The notes beneath the pieces are model-generated. The model ran no database searches. It was not told where the DNA came from and was given only the letters and a program-made list of their open reading frames with translations. Shown one piece after another: positions 1-11,412 of a stretch of DNA of 64,000 nt; positions within the stretch are counted from its first letter, which is position 1, and each line of letters opens with the position of its first letter. A program made the translations under genes and the position numbers. The DNA is from Pisaster brevispinus (Eukaryota; Echinodermata; Asteroidea; Forcipulatida; Asteriidae), in NCBI GenBank assembly GCA_023634235.1, contig JAMKCF010000022.1:2108001-2172000 (forward strand). The letters are read 5' to 3'.

Positions 1-542
1 CATTTAGAAGCCGAGGTATCTTGTGTTTGGCAGCCATTTGGAAGAAGAAAAAAATCAAAGATGGCGACCAGTCAAAGTTTCACAGCCTATCAAAAGAGAC
101 ACAGAGTTGTAAATGGAAAGTGCTGTTTGTAATTAAACAAACTGTTTTTCCTTTGTCTAAAAGTATCTTGAAGTAAATTTTTCTGTGCTAGCAATAATAA
201 TAATGATGCGCAATTTTTAAACTGGTGGTTGTTCCTCCATCTACATGTATCTTCCCGCCCAGTCGGGTTTCTTTGTAGTTGTTCTTAAAAATAATGTATC
301 GCTTGTTCTTGTAGAGCCTTTGATTGTGCACTTTCTTGTTAATGTTTGCTGGCGATTAAAGTGAAATGAAATTAAATGAAACAGCACTTTATTTACAGGC
401 ATTTGCAAATGGCAGGAGCTTTTTCACAGTTTGTTATGGGATTTTGACAAAGTTTTGACGAGCCATCGCAAAAAGGGAAATAATTTAATGGATCTGTCTT
501 TTGTTAAAAGAGGTTCTAAAATTGAGTATCCCTGTCCAACAG

Positions 543-770
543 GTGGCACTGACAACCATCTTCTCTTGGTTGACCTCCGACCTACCAACGTGGGAGGAGC
601 TCGCTGCGAGAAAATTCTTGAGGACATTTCGGTGGTCTGCAATAAGAACACGTGTCCGGGCGACCTGAGTGCTTTGAAGCCAAGCGGCTTACGCTTTGGA
701 ACTGCTGCCCTGACTTCTCGTAATCTGACCGCCGAGGACTTTGAGAAGGTGGTGGACTTCATTGACAAGG
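543..770 (+). CDS. SHMT: SHMT penultimate coding exon
   Basis: Carries 75 full codons, entered and left in phase 1, with donor G|GTGAGT. It contains the CNKNTCPGD and PSGLR motifs of the C-terminal domain. Confidence 0.88.
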
Positions 771-2574
771 GTGAGTAGTAAAATGTTATTTGTGTTCATT
801 TTGTGATTTTGTTTTTTTTCTTTTTAATCAATGTCCTTTTGGTTGTTGCTTGTTTAATTAATTCCTGGTTATTTTGTTATGCGCGTGTGTACATTTTTAT
901 GGAACGGGTGCAATATAAGTCAATAAAGTATTAACTATTATTATTAGAAATATCCTTTTGAGGATCACAATGAATAACCCATGTCTCGTTTTTCAGAGTA
1001 ATACAGAATCAGAAGAAGATTTTCAACAAGATTTCAATCTAAAAGCTTCCATTGTACATGTACATGTACATGTACAATGGTATACAGCTACCACGTGTGT
1101 CGTGTCCCATTTCATAACTTTGTTCAGCAGAAAGCTTTGCATAACAACTTAACATTGTAGTTTGGCTGGTAACCCTGCTTAGCAAAAATGTTAAATGCCT
1201 AGCACGTTTTTATGATAAATTCTTCAGAAATTAATAGTTTGGAAAAACATACAATAGCAGGAGGCCTTACACTTAATTTTTTTGTTACGTGGCCCACCAG
1301 GCTGGTACGCGGCGTTTTAATTGCCCCAGGAAGTTTTAGTATCCCAGTTTTTAAACATGTATGGTCATAAATGTATCCTTCTGGTGTATTGATGGCAGCA
1401 ATTGCAGCCACTTTATTGAATATTGTAAAATGTTTTCTCATATTATTGTTGTGGTATATCAGTCAAAGGTACTGTCTTTAATGTTTTATTCTAATCTTTT
1501 AAATGAACTGTTATCGCTGACCTATTCATGGGCCACAACAAATGCTCTTTCAAAATATTTGGTTTACAAAATTTAGAGCCACAAGTGAGATCAGTAGCAA
1601 GAGTTGGTTGTATCAATTTTTCAGGGACAGCCAGATCAGCCATCCCCTTTAAACAAACGCAGTGGAATGTGGGGGTGGGGGGGGGGGGCAAATGGTTGTT
1701 TCAATATGCCAAGACAAACAAAACCTGGCCTTGTTCAAACAACATCTGTGTTAAGTGTCCATACAAATACTCCATGTGATTATGAAAATGAATTGTTGAA
1801 TATCCTTAACTCTTTTGAGGACATGTGTGTTTGATTGTCCATACCCTTAACATGGCTGATTTAATTGAATTTTGTTTTCACCTGTTCTTTCAAGTGGACA
1901 AAGCAATTTTGATTTTTTTTTAAATATAGATATACATTCTTTTTTTTTTTAAGTATAAAAGCATGCGACACTGTTAATTCATTGGGAAGGTCTGGTTAGT
2001 CGCTGGTAATTTTGATTCAAGCTATTAAATCAGCTCTATTCAGATTTGTTTCCAATTGGAAGGGCAAGTGCAATGGTTGCGACAAAATGAAGTGATATGA
2101 AATGGGCAGGAACTTATTCAAATGGAACAATGAAACAAAAATCAGGAAGGGTCAATTGTGGATTCACAATTTATTTCAAGCCTGAAAAAACTTCACAGTG
2201 ATTGTGTAAGATCATGTGTGTAATTTTGTGTCTAGCTTTTTTGTAGAGTCACATGCAGCACTGTTTGCTGACTCGATCGGTGCTCTGTATTTTGTCGCAA
2301 TCTGTCTTTGCCGGGTCGAATGAATAACGACGATAATCAATCAGCGGCCATTTTGTATTTTCACATCAGATTGTTGATAATAAAAACATTCTTTTGGGTT
2401 TCCTCAAAAACAGGCATCAAGCTGACAAAGGAGCTGGAGCCGCTCTGTGGGCCTACCTTGAAGGAGTTCCGCGAAATGGTGGCCACCAACAAGGAGGTCC
2501 AAGCGAAGATTGCCGTGTTGAGGGAAGAAGTCGAAGCCTTCGCCAGCAAGTTTCCTCTGCCTGGGTTTCAGTAA
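543..2574 (+). CDS. SHMT: Serine hydroxymethyltransferase, 3' end (last two coding exons)
   Basis: SHMT is the PLP enzyme that interconverts serine and glycine while loading one-carbon units on tetrahydrofolate. Two exons are seen: 543-770 and 2414-2574. The first encodes [20 protein letters not shown], a CNKNTCPGD stretch and [14 protein letters not shown], the last holding the family's substrate-carboxylate Arg. The second encodes IKLTKELEP and ends FPLPGFQ before TAA. Both match the C-terminal domain of animal SHMT in order and spacing. The intron is phase 1, with donor GTGAGT after 770 and acceptor CAG before 2414. The first exon is placed to start after the AG at 541-542; the open frame continues upstream to 431 but loses similarity, so a slightly earlier acceptor is possible. 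Upstream exons lie left of the window. Cytosolic and mitochondrial forms cannot be separated from this part. Confidence 0.92.
771..2413 (+). other. SHMT last intron
   Basis: A 1.6-kb phase-1 intron. It holds a 32-bp perfect palindrome of TACATG units (1049-1080) and a G homopolymer near 1674-1688. The short open frames inside it show no recognisable protein. Confidence 0.8.
1049..1080. repeat. Perfect 32-bp palindrome (TGTACA/CATG units)
   Basis: The left half CCATTGTACATGTACA is followed directly by its exact reverse complement with no spacer. It lies in the last SHMT intron. Confidence 0.9.
2414..2574 (+). CDS. SHMT: SHMT terminal coding exon
   Basis: Begins with the last two bases of a Gly codon after acceptor AACAG. 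It reads IKLTKELEP, then [18 protein letters not shown] and stop TAA at 2572-2574. The LREEVE.FAS.FPLPG ending is characteristic of animal SHMT. Confidence 0.92.
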
Positions 2575-2931
2575 GCCACTCTTGCTCATTCCACAACGGT
2601 TACCACCGAAGATATCCGTTCGTAGCAGACTGGAGGAAGTTGGAACGTCTTGTATTCATCCTCTGAGAGGGTGCTGAGGAAAGAACAGAAGAAGAAAAAA
2701 AAGAATTTCAGTGCAAAGCGGTGTAAATTTAAAATTTTGATTGTATCCGTTCATTAACTTTTTGGTTCGTTGGATTGACACACTTTTTTGTAACATACTG
2801 AGTATAACCCACAGGGCCCAATTTTGTATGCTTGTAAGCGCTAAAGTTTACATAGCATGGGAATATCGTCAGCATTCTCCCATATTAGTGGTCCGCTGGC
2901 CACACTGGATAGTGAAAACACCTGAGATTCT

Positions 2932-3072
2932 GGGCTCGATTTCACTAAGAGCTAAGATTGATCTTAAGAGGTATATCCATCTTAATTGCTAAGCAAAGTG
3001 TGATGTCACAATACAAATCACTATGGCGATACCAATAGTTGAGATGAATCTCTGAGTTTGTCAAATCAAGCA
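2932..3072. repeat. Dispersed repeat, 'GATTTCAC..AGCTAAGATTGATCTTA' family
   Basis: Starts GGGCTCGATTTCACTAAGAG and contains GCTAAGCAAAGTGTGATGTC. Related copies are at 13582-13711, 27172-27308 and 49285-49441. The fullest copies have inverted ends reading like 'gatttcac..agc', so the family is a small foldback/MITE-like element. This copy is diverged at its right end. Confidence 0.7.
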
Positions 3073-4477
3073 CAGCTGGCTAGTTCAGTGTTAAAAAAAG
3101 AGTCCCTGTAATACGAAATATGGACTACTGAAGTGACAAGCAAACTAGTCCTGCTGGCTAGTCACTGAAAAAGCTAATGGCGATCCCTGGTTCATGCTTA
3201 GCCAGAAGCAGGTTCCTGCCATCAATGCCATGTAATCCACATTGTCGACACTGGTTCCCTGCTCAACAATTTCTGCTTACTAGCATTGTGAAATTGAGCC
3301 CACGATTGAAATCTATTAAAAAAACATGGATGCCACAAATAGACCTCATGCATATGATGTCATTTGAGAAAAGCGCCCTCGCCTGGAGGTTGTTCATTGG
3401 CCAATCCTGTGCGCCGTGCTTACAAATCTGTGTGTTTCCGTTGTTTCGTCACCCAATTACCTCTAAGATGGTGGATGGATGACGTCAATGCATATAAGGT
3501 CCACTCTATTTAATTAAGCTTGTTGTATTGCCTCGGTTTCAATTTGTTGCATTGGAGATTCTTGTGCCTTTTTTCGTGGATTTTGCAGCATATATCTGAT
3601 TTATTTTCTCAAAAAAGAATATTTGTAAACCATGCAGTGTGTAATTTAGTATTTTCTTAATTCAAACCCATTTAACAGTACAGAGTCTTAAAACAGTACT
3701 CTAATTGTATGCCTAAAGTTGACACAATTTAAGTCATGTCATGAAAAAGTTATGGAAGTGTTTATGATTGGTTAAGTTTCACTTTACTTTATGAGGACGG
3801 AGTGTTTGTGCAGCCATCCCTTTTTTCCTCCTATCAAATCAGTGCTAGCCAAACTGAGGACAGAAGACAAAATAGTCTGATCCCGCTTTGGTTTAATGAC
3901 AATTAGTATTCATTTTTGCTGTTGCCTGTAGGGGACATGACCAATATGGTGGCAGCAGCAGCGTACCCGAGGAACATGTGCGTTATATTGCACCGCAATA
4001 CAGATTTGTGGTCACATTTTGTTTTCATTTATTGCTATTTGATCTATCAGTTGAATGAACACAAATTTCCAAAAAGCTTTGTCTAATTAGACTAGGGCGG
4101 TTTTAAATTTGTTAAATGTTTCTGTTTCCCAACGAAATCATTTAATCTACTGAAATAAATCTTAAAATCATTGACATGAAGGTCACAAATTTGCATATGA
4201 AGTTGTTGAAACAAATAAAATATGAAAGCTTTGTTTTCTTATTTATGAAGTGGTTACATACTCTATTTTCATTCCTAACTTGCCCAGTGCAGTGTAGAAC
4301 TATTTCTATGGTGTCACTCGTTTCAAAAGGTTAACAAGATTGTTTTCATTATTCTAGGACAGAAAATTATGGACTCAATATAAAAATGAAAAGTTAAAAT
4401 TTGCAAGGTTGTGAAACACCCGAACCCAGTTTTAAATTCATCAAAAGTAATTTTGTATAAAACCTGTGTGTAAAGGT

Positions 4478-4516
4478 CACAAAAAGTCGTTGGCCACAAA
4501 AAGTCGTTGGCCACAA
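4478..4516. repeat. Short direct repeat, 17-bp unit, 2.3 copies
   Basis: CACAAAAAGTCGTTGGC is repeated twice, then begins a third time. Confidence 0.85.
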
Positions 4517-4668
4517 TCATCTGTCACATCTCAATATTAGGCAAAGATTGTACTGTGGACTTTTGAAGAGATGGAACTGTTCCAGGCAACAAGGTCAAAT
4601 CCCACACCCAGACCTGATACTTGATGGAAGGGAATGCCTGCATGCTTGCTCCCTGTCATTAGCCTTGT

Positions 4669-4771
4669 TGAGATATGGTGGACACTATTACGAGTGCAGT
4701 TAGGTTTGGGTGTGTACAGACAGATTTACCCAAAGCGGATAGTGTCATAGTAATGGGTCCACCATATCTCA
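4669..4771. repeat. Short foldback (inverted-repeat) element
   Basis: TGAGATATGGTGGACACTAT at the left is matched in inverse orientation at the right by a block ending GGTCCACCATATCTCA. The arms are about 25 bases and the loop about 50. It has MITE-like structure and no coding capacity. Confidence 0.7.
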
Positions 4772-6000
4772 TAATGGCTTATCGCCTTAGTGCCCCTTGA
4801 AATGTTCCATTACAGAGGTCTCTTTTACATAGGAAAAACTGCCATGCCCTTACGGATCCGGTATGTGGGTTCCTGCTATTGTTCTACTATTCCCATTTCT
4901 GAAGAACAAAGAAAACCTTGTGGGGTAGTATTGTTCCATTGTTAAAAGTTGGCCTGTGTGTAAGGGCAAAGTATCACGCAAGCTCACCATTTCGTTTTGT
5001 GCATACATCCATAAATTTTAAGAAAGGTACGACCTTGTTTTATATATGACAAAAATGAAAAAGGTTAGACTACAGCATCTTGGTTTCACAACCTAGCTGT
5101 TTCTTTGTCACAATTATATACATTGATTACAAAATAACAGGGTATCCAGGCGTGCAAAATTATCAGCTTAAATCCGTTGTATTCGGGGGTTTTAGCGAAA
5201 CCAACAGTTCCAAAGTTTGTTATGCTATGCATCATGCTCTCATAAAATTACATGAAGTCTTACTGGTTTGATAAAGACATTGAGAATGGATTGTGTTAAA
5301 TCAGTCTTATGTAATGTAAATCACAATGGGTAAAGATAAACCTTTTAAGCTGGTTTACTGTAGATTAAACCGGGCTGATAATAAGGTGGATCCTGTAATG
5401 TGTGTTTGCATTTTGCAATATCGGAGTAAGTCCAATTTTGTATGGGTCAAGTTGCCTGTCCCAGAAAAAACAAAACTTACGATTATTTTTTTCTCCATTC
5501 ATGATTTAATACTAAAAAAAACCATTCGTCCCAGAAGTTGAATCATCAAGTACTTTTATGTGTTCAAGTCTTAATCTCAACAACAACTTATTGGTAATAA
5601 AATAACTTTTATAAGGTATCGTAGTTCATTAAAAAACATAGAATACATGTATGTATTTAAAACCGTACTTCCTAAACTAATTAAAAAGTCGTCAGCAATT
5701 AAAAAAGTTAAATAAATAAGTAGCACATCGGTTGAGATGAGAAAGGAATCTGAACTGTGTCTCTATTCATGCTTTTTTGTTCATTAGTGTGTTTAAATTT
5801 AAACCACACAATTTTGAGGTATATTTGTGTGAATTGTTATAGTCTACTTTTATAAACATCTTTCCAACTATGTTGATTTCATAACGAAGGCTGTTACAGC
5901 CCAAAGCACCCAATCGGAAGGCAATGTGTCCGTTTAAGAAATCTTGTAAGTATTTTTGTTTGTTTCTGGGTTTTTTTCTTCTGATGAGTGATGGAATCAT

Positions 6001-6085
6001 GTGGCGTGTCGTGGCTAAGCGATCTAGTGCTTGGAGTGTTGGTTTGATCAACCCCAATCATGACTTTTTGTGTCACTGAGCAAAA
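6001..6085 (+). repeat. tRNA-derived SINE fragment
   Basis: The stretch TGGCGTGTCGTGGCTAAGCG resembles the 5' end of the tRNA-Leu-derived SINE seen at 61286 and 61930. A degenerate B-box-like TTTGATCAACCCC follows. Confidence 0.5.
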
Positions 6086-6551
6086 CGTGACTTTAATTGT
6101 TTCTCATCAACTAGTAAATAATAATCATAATAAATCATATTCATGTGACCCGTATCACTGTTAATTCCATATGTGCTTATTAGGGAAGCAAAGAGATAGA
6201 ATTAGCTTTTGAAAACTGCTTACCAACCTAAAGGACCTATGGTATAAATGCAAACAAATAGTTAATGGACTGATGTTTCGACCCTAGCAGAGTCTTTCTC
6301 AAAGGCCGTTTTATTAGGAAAACAATTACAAGCAGCAACATGAAATACATGTACCAATGGAACTAACAACTGCAAAGAAACGGTATATAGATGAGTTTAA
6401 AGGAAATTTCTGAATTCAGAATTTAAAGAGGAAGGGAAAGGACCAATTTATTTTTGTGATGTACTCATTTCCAATAGATGGAGTCATCGTATGAGTGGGA
6501 AAAAATTGTAAATCTCTAACCTCATGTTAGAAAGGTGTAAATTGCCATTGC

Positions 6552-6865
6552 ATTCGATACCCTGCCAGTGCAAATTTTGTTAACATCCAAAACGCCGAAT
6601 GACATCATTCTGAGAAAAATGGGTCTGTACATTTTTGCACAGGGATGTTTTGGTTCATTCCTGACTCTCTGAGCAAATTTGAAACAAGACATCATTGGAT
6701 TCTTGGGTCTTTACATTCCAAGGAGGAATATTTCGTCAGACAAAATGTCAAATTCAAGGCTATTTTGATTGAATATCAGTGAAAGTCAAGAATGAAACCA
6801 AAACCAGAATGACGTCATTGGATGTTTTGGATGTTGACAAATTTTGCTCAGGAAGGTTATCGAAT
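6552..6865. mobile_element. MITE-like element with about 58-bp terminal inverted repeats
   Basis: The left end begins ATTCGATACC and runs through GTTAACATCCAAAACGCC. The reverse complement of the right end begins ATTCGATAACC and contains GTCAACATCCAAAACATCC. No transposase frame is present, so it is non-autonomous. A second, interrupted copy lies at about 56508-57060. Confidence 0.75.
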
Positions 6866-7040
6866 AGTAAATAGAAGGGACTTTGATTTGGAACATAAAT
6901 TTGTAGACGGAATATATGAATGGACTAGGTCCTGGAGATAAACTGGGGCTGTGCCATGCAAACAGTAAAGGGTATATGTGAGGGTAGAGATTGTTGATGT
7001 GAATGATTCAGCAACCTGTGAGGCTGCCGGTGATGCATAC

Positions 7041-8240
7041 TCCTAAGGAGTTGAGATGGTTTAAGAAAGCTTAGGTTTGCCCTGGTGTTTTCTAAGGAGT
7101 TGAGATGGTTTCAGGAATGCTTAGGTTTGCCCCGGTGTTTTCTAAGGAGTTGAGTTGGTTTCAGGAATGCTTAGGTTTGCCCCGGTGTTTTCTAAGGAGT
7201 TGAGATGGTTTCAGGAATGCTTAGGTTTACCCCGGTGTTTTCTAAGGAGTTGAGATGGTTTTAGGAATGCTTAGGTTTGCCCCAGTGTTTTCTAAGGAGT
7301 TGAGATGGTTTCAGGAATGCTTAGGTTTGCCCCAGTGTTTTCTAAAGAGTTGAGATGGTTTCAGGAATGCTTAGGTTTTCCCAAGTGTTTTCTAAGGAGT
7401 TGAGATGGTTTCAGGAATGCTTAGGTTTGCCCCGGTGTTTTCTAAGGAGTTGAGATGGTTTTAGGAATGCTTAGGTTTGCCCCAGTGTTTTCTAAGGAGT
7501 TGAGATGGTTTCAGGAATGCTTAGGTTTGCCCTGGTGTTTTATAAGGAGTTGAGATGGTTTCAGGAATGCTTAGGTTTTCCCCAGTGTTTTCTAAGGAGT
7601 TGAGATGGTTTCAGGAATGCTTAGGTTTGCCCTGGTGTTTTCTAAGGAGTTGAGATGGTTTCAGGAATGCTTAGGTTTGCCCTGGTGTTTTCTAAGGAGT
7701 TGAGATGGTTTCAGGAATGCTTAGGTTTGCCCTGGTGTTTTCTAAGGAGTTGAGATCGTTTCAGGAATGCTTAGGTTTGCCCTGGTGTTTTATAAGGAGT
7801 TGGGATGGTTTCAGGAATGCTTAGGGTTGGCCTGGTGTTTTCTAAGGAGTTGAGATGGTTTCAGGACTGCTTAGGTTTGCCCCAGTGTTTTCTAAGGAGT
7901 TGAGATCGTTTCAGGAATGCTTAGGTTTGCCCTGGTGTTTTATAAGGAGTTGAGATGGTTTCAGGAATGCTTAGGTTTGCCCTGGTGTTTTCTAAGGAGT
8001 TGAGATGGTTTCAGGAATGCTTAGGTTTGCCCTGGTGTTTTCTAAGGAGTTGAGATGGTTTCAGGAATGCTTAGGTTTGCCCTGGTGTTTTATAAGGAGT
8101 TGGGATGGTTTCAGGAATGCTTAGGGTTGGCCTGGTGTTTTCTAAGGAGTTGAGATGGTTTCAGGAATGCTTAGGTTTGCCCCGGTGTTTTCTAAGGAGT
8201 TGAGATGGGTTCAGGAATGCTTAGGTTTCCCCTGGTGTTT
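7041..8240. repeat. Minisatellite, 50-bp unit, about 24 copies
   Basis: The unit starts TCTAAGGAGTTGAGATGGTT and carries TTTCAGGAATGCTTAGG, with period exactly 50 bp. Copies differ by few substitutions (CCCCGG/CCCTGG, TCTAAGG/TATAAGG). A diagnostic variant with GTTGGGATGG and TTAGGGTTGG occurs at 7791 and again at 8091, exactly six units apart, which shows block duplication. Confidence 0.95.
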
Positions 8241-8823
8241 TCTGGTATGGTTGGCTGCAGATTGCACCACAGCACCTTGTACACCATTACATGGTGCTAT
8301 GTAAATGAATGGGTCTTGTATTTCGAGCATAGCTCAGAAAACCTTGTAGGAAAAATAATGAGCGCTTTTGGATGCCCTCAGGTGTGACAAAGTGTTGTCA
8401 TTATACGAACTGTGTATTATTAATATTATTAATAATAAGTATTAGTGTTATAATAAATTATTATCACTACCCGGATTACTTAGACCATGGCTATCAAAAT
8501 TCTGGTTGTCTTAGTGATCGCCAAAACTTATAGCAAATTGTTGAGCATCAACATAATAGTCATGTAGATTTAGAGTGCGCCATATATCTGCGATAAATAA
8601 CACACCAGGCATCAACATAATAGTCATGTAGATTTAGAGTGCGCCATATATCTGCGATAAATAACACGCCAGGTGTCAGATTACCAAGTCAGATGGAGCT
8701 TTGTGGTGAATATTTTTATGGGACGCAGCAACCATAATAACACCTTGAAGGGCATACAAGGTGAGGTGACACACATTGCCGCATCAGACCTGCCAAACAC
8801 ACTGGGGCACAGTGGCACAGCTA
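8241..8823. other. Spacer between two minisatellites
   Basis: Unique-looking AT-rich sequence containing a two-copy 64-bp direct repeat (8545-8672) and a short TATTATTAATA-rich inverted stretch near 8405-8460. No gene is seen. Confidence 0.6.
8545..8672. repeat. Tandem duplication, 64-bp unit x2
   Basis: Two adjacent copies starting GCATCAACATAATAGTCATG and ending CCAG. They differ at one position (ACACACC versus ACACGCC). Confidence 0.95.
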
Positions 8824-10926
8824 GGGTTTGTGGTGCCCGGGTAATAGGGTTTCTGGTGCTCGGGTAATAGGGTTTGTGGTGCCCGGGTAATAGGGTTTGT
8901 GGTGCCCGGGTAATAGGGTTTGTGGTGCCCGGGTAATAGGGTTTGTGGTGCCCGGGTAATGGGGTTTGTGGTGCCCGGGTAATGGGGTTTGTGGTGCCCG
9001 GGTAATAGGGTTTGTGGTGCCCGGGTAATAGGGTTTGTGGTGCCCGGGTAATAGGGTTTGTGGTGCCCGGGTAATAGGGTTTGTGGTGCCCGGGTAATAG
9101 GGTTTGTGGTGCCCGGGTAATAGGGTTTGTGGTGCCCGGGTAATAGGGTTTGTGGTGCCCGGGTAATAGGGTTTGTGGTGCCCGGGTAATAGGGTTTCTG
9201 GTGCCCGGGTAATAGGGTTTCTGGTGCTCGGGTAATAGGGTTTGTGGTGCCCGGGTAATAGGGTTTCTGGTGCCCGGGTAATAGGGTTTCTGGTGCCCGG
9301 GTAATAGGGTTTGTGGTGCCCGGGTAATAGGGTTTGTGGTGCCCGGGTAATAGGGTTTGTGGTGCCCGGGTAATAGGGTTTGTGGTGCCCGGGTAATAGG
9401 GTTTGTGGTGCCCGGGTAATAGGGTTTGTGGTGCCCGGGTAATAGGGTTTGTGGTGCCCGGGTAATAGGGTTTGTGGTGCCCGGGTAATAGGGTTTGTGG
9501 TGCCCGGGTAATAGGGTTTGTGGTGCCCGGGTAATAGGGTTTGTGGTGCCCGGGTAATAGGGTTTCTGGTGCTCGGGTAATAGGGTTTGTGGTGCCCGGG
9601 TAATAGGGTTTCTGGTGCCCGGGTAATAGGGTTTCTGGTGCCCGGGTAATAGGGTTTGTGGTGCCCGGGTAATAGGGTTTGTGGTGCCCGGGTAATAGGG
9701 TTTGTGGTGCTCGGGTAATAGGGTTTCTGGTGCTCGGGTAATAGGGTTTGTGGTGCCCGGGTAATAGGGTTTGTGGTGCCCGGGTAATAGGGTTTGTGGT
9801 GCCCGGGTAATAGGGTTTGTGGTGCCCGGGTAATAGGGTTTGTGGTGCCCGGGTAATAGGGTTTGTGGTGCCCGGGTAATAGGGTTTGTGGTGCCCAGGT
9901 AATAGGGTTTGTGGTGCCCGGGTAATAGGGTTTGTGGTGCCCGGGTAATAGGGTTTGTGGTGCCCGGGTAATAGGGTTTGTGGTGCCCGGGTAATAGGGT
10001 TTCTGGTGCCCGGGTAATAGGGTTTCTGGTGCTCGGGTAATAGGGTTTGTGGTGCCCGGGTAATAGGGTTTCTGGTGCCCGGGTAATAGGGTTTGTGGTG
10101 CCCGGGTAATAGGGTTTGTGGTGCCCGGGTAATAGGGTTTGTGGTGCCCGGGTAATAGGGTTTGTGGTGCCCGGGTAATAGGGTTTCTGGTGCCCGGGTA
10201 ATAGGGTTTCTGGTGCCTGGGTAATAGGGTTTCTGGTGCCCGGGTAATAGGGTTTCTGGTGCCCGGGTAATAGGGTTTCTGGTGCCCGGGTAATAGGGTT
10301 TGTGATGCCCAGGTAATAGGGTTTGTGGTGCCCAGGTAATAGGGTTTGTGGTGCCCGGGTAATAGGGTTTCTGGTGCCCGGGTAATAGGGTTTGTGGTGC
10401 CCGGGTAATAGGGTTTCTGGTGCCCGGGTTATAGGGTTTCTGGTGCCCGGGTTATAGGGTTTCTGGTGCCCGGGTAATAGGGTTTCTGGTGCCCAGGTTA
10501 TAGGGTTTCTGGTGCCCGGGTAATAGGGTTTCTGGTGCCCGGGTTATAGGGTTTCTGGTGCCCGGGTAATAGGGTTTCTGGTGCCCGGGTAATAGGGTTT
10601 GTGGTGCCCGGGTAATAGGGTTTGTGGTGCCCGGGTAATAGGGTTTCTGGTGCCCGGGTAATAGGGTTTGTGGTGCCCGGGTTATAGGGTTTCTGGTGCC
10701 CGGGTAATAGGGTTTCTGGTGCCCGGGTAATAGGGTTTCTGGTGCCCGGGTTATAGGGTTTCTGGTGCCCGGGTAATAGGGTTTCTGGTGCCCGGGTTAT
10801 AGGGTTTCTGGTGCCCGGGTAATAGGGTTTCTGGTGCCCGGGTAATAGGGTTTCTGGTGCCCGGGTTATAGGGTTTGTGGTGCCCGGGTAATAGGGTTTC
10901 TGGTGCCCGGGTGCTAAAGTTTGTGA
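8824..10926. repeat. Minisatellite, 23-bp unit, about 91 copies
   Basis: The unit is GGGTTTGTGGTG followed by CCCGGGTAATA, a 2.1-kb array. Each consensus unit carries the palindrome CCCGGG with a CpG. Variants are not random: TTTCTGG replaces TTTGTGG mostly in the 3' half, GTTATA replaces GTAATA only after about 10430, and a variant series near 9190-9310 recurs near 9555-9670. The 23-bp period is not a multiple of three and the unit contains stops, so it is not coding. Confidence 0.97.
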
Positions 10927-11289
10927 TACCTGGGTACTAGGCTAGAGGATATATATGAGGTGTCCCTCACTCACTTTATCTTTGAAAATCTGATAATTTG
11001 AAATATTAGTAATACTCCCAGGCTTTATTAATAGTCACTGACCCAAGGGGCTCTTACATTACAAGACAGATATCAAAATCACCAAAATAAAACTTATTCG
11101 GCACCTCCTAAGATGTTGCGTGAGGCATATGCTCACCCTTGCCTCCCCCCCCCCCCCCGCCTCGCACCAGGGCAATTACCCCCCCCCCCCCCATTACAAT
11201 AAGTGTACAGGGTTGTCTTATATGCAATAAAAATTGCCAACAAACGGGACATACATGTACAGTGCTGTACGTCCCATCTGAAGGACGAA

Positions 11290-11412
11290 GCAAGTGGGGT
11301 TAATTGATTGCTCATGGACACGAGTGACATGAAAGGGACTCGAACCCACACTCTGACACAGCCAGAATTTGGGTCCAATGCTCAAAACCGCCCAGCCACA
11401 ACACTCCACCTG
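11290..11412 (-). repeat. tRNA-derived SINE head (minus strand)
   Basis: Read on the minus strand it gives GGAGTGTTGTGGCTGGGCGG (A-box-like) and later GTGTGGGTTCGAGTCCC (B box). It matches the tRNA-derived SINE heads elsewhere in the window. The acceptor stem is degenerate, so it is not a functional tRNA gene. Confidence 0.65.

Larger units (their letters stand above)
2575..7040. other. Intergenic, no gene recognised; foldback elements
   Basis: Downstream of SHMT. It contains a reverse-orientable 'agctaagattgatctta' repeat (about 2932-3072), a 17-bp direct repeat (4478-4516), a small foldback (4669-4771), a tRNA-derived SINE fragment (about 6001-6085) and a 314-bp inverted-repeat element (6552-6865). 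The open frames are short and look like chance frames. Confidence 0.6.

Noticed and set aside
424..768. 114-codon frame on the minus strand opposite SHMT
   Set aside because: It is an antisense shadow of a well-supported SHMT exon.
7041..8240. CRISPR-like regular repeats
   Set aside because: The repeats are contiguous with no unique spacers and the context is a eukaryotic genome.
8824..10926. Interstitial telomere-like array (AATAGGGTTT resembles TTAGGG)
   Set aside because: The period is 23 bp, not 6 or 7, and each unit carries GTGGTGCCCGGG, so it is a minisatellite and not telomeric DNA.
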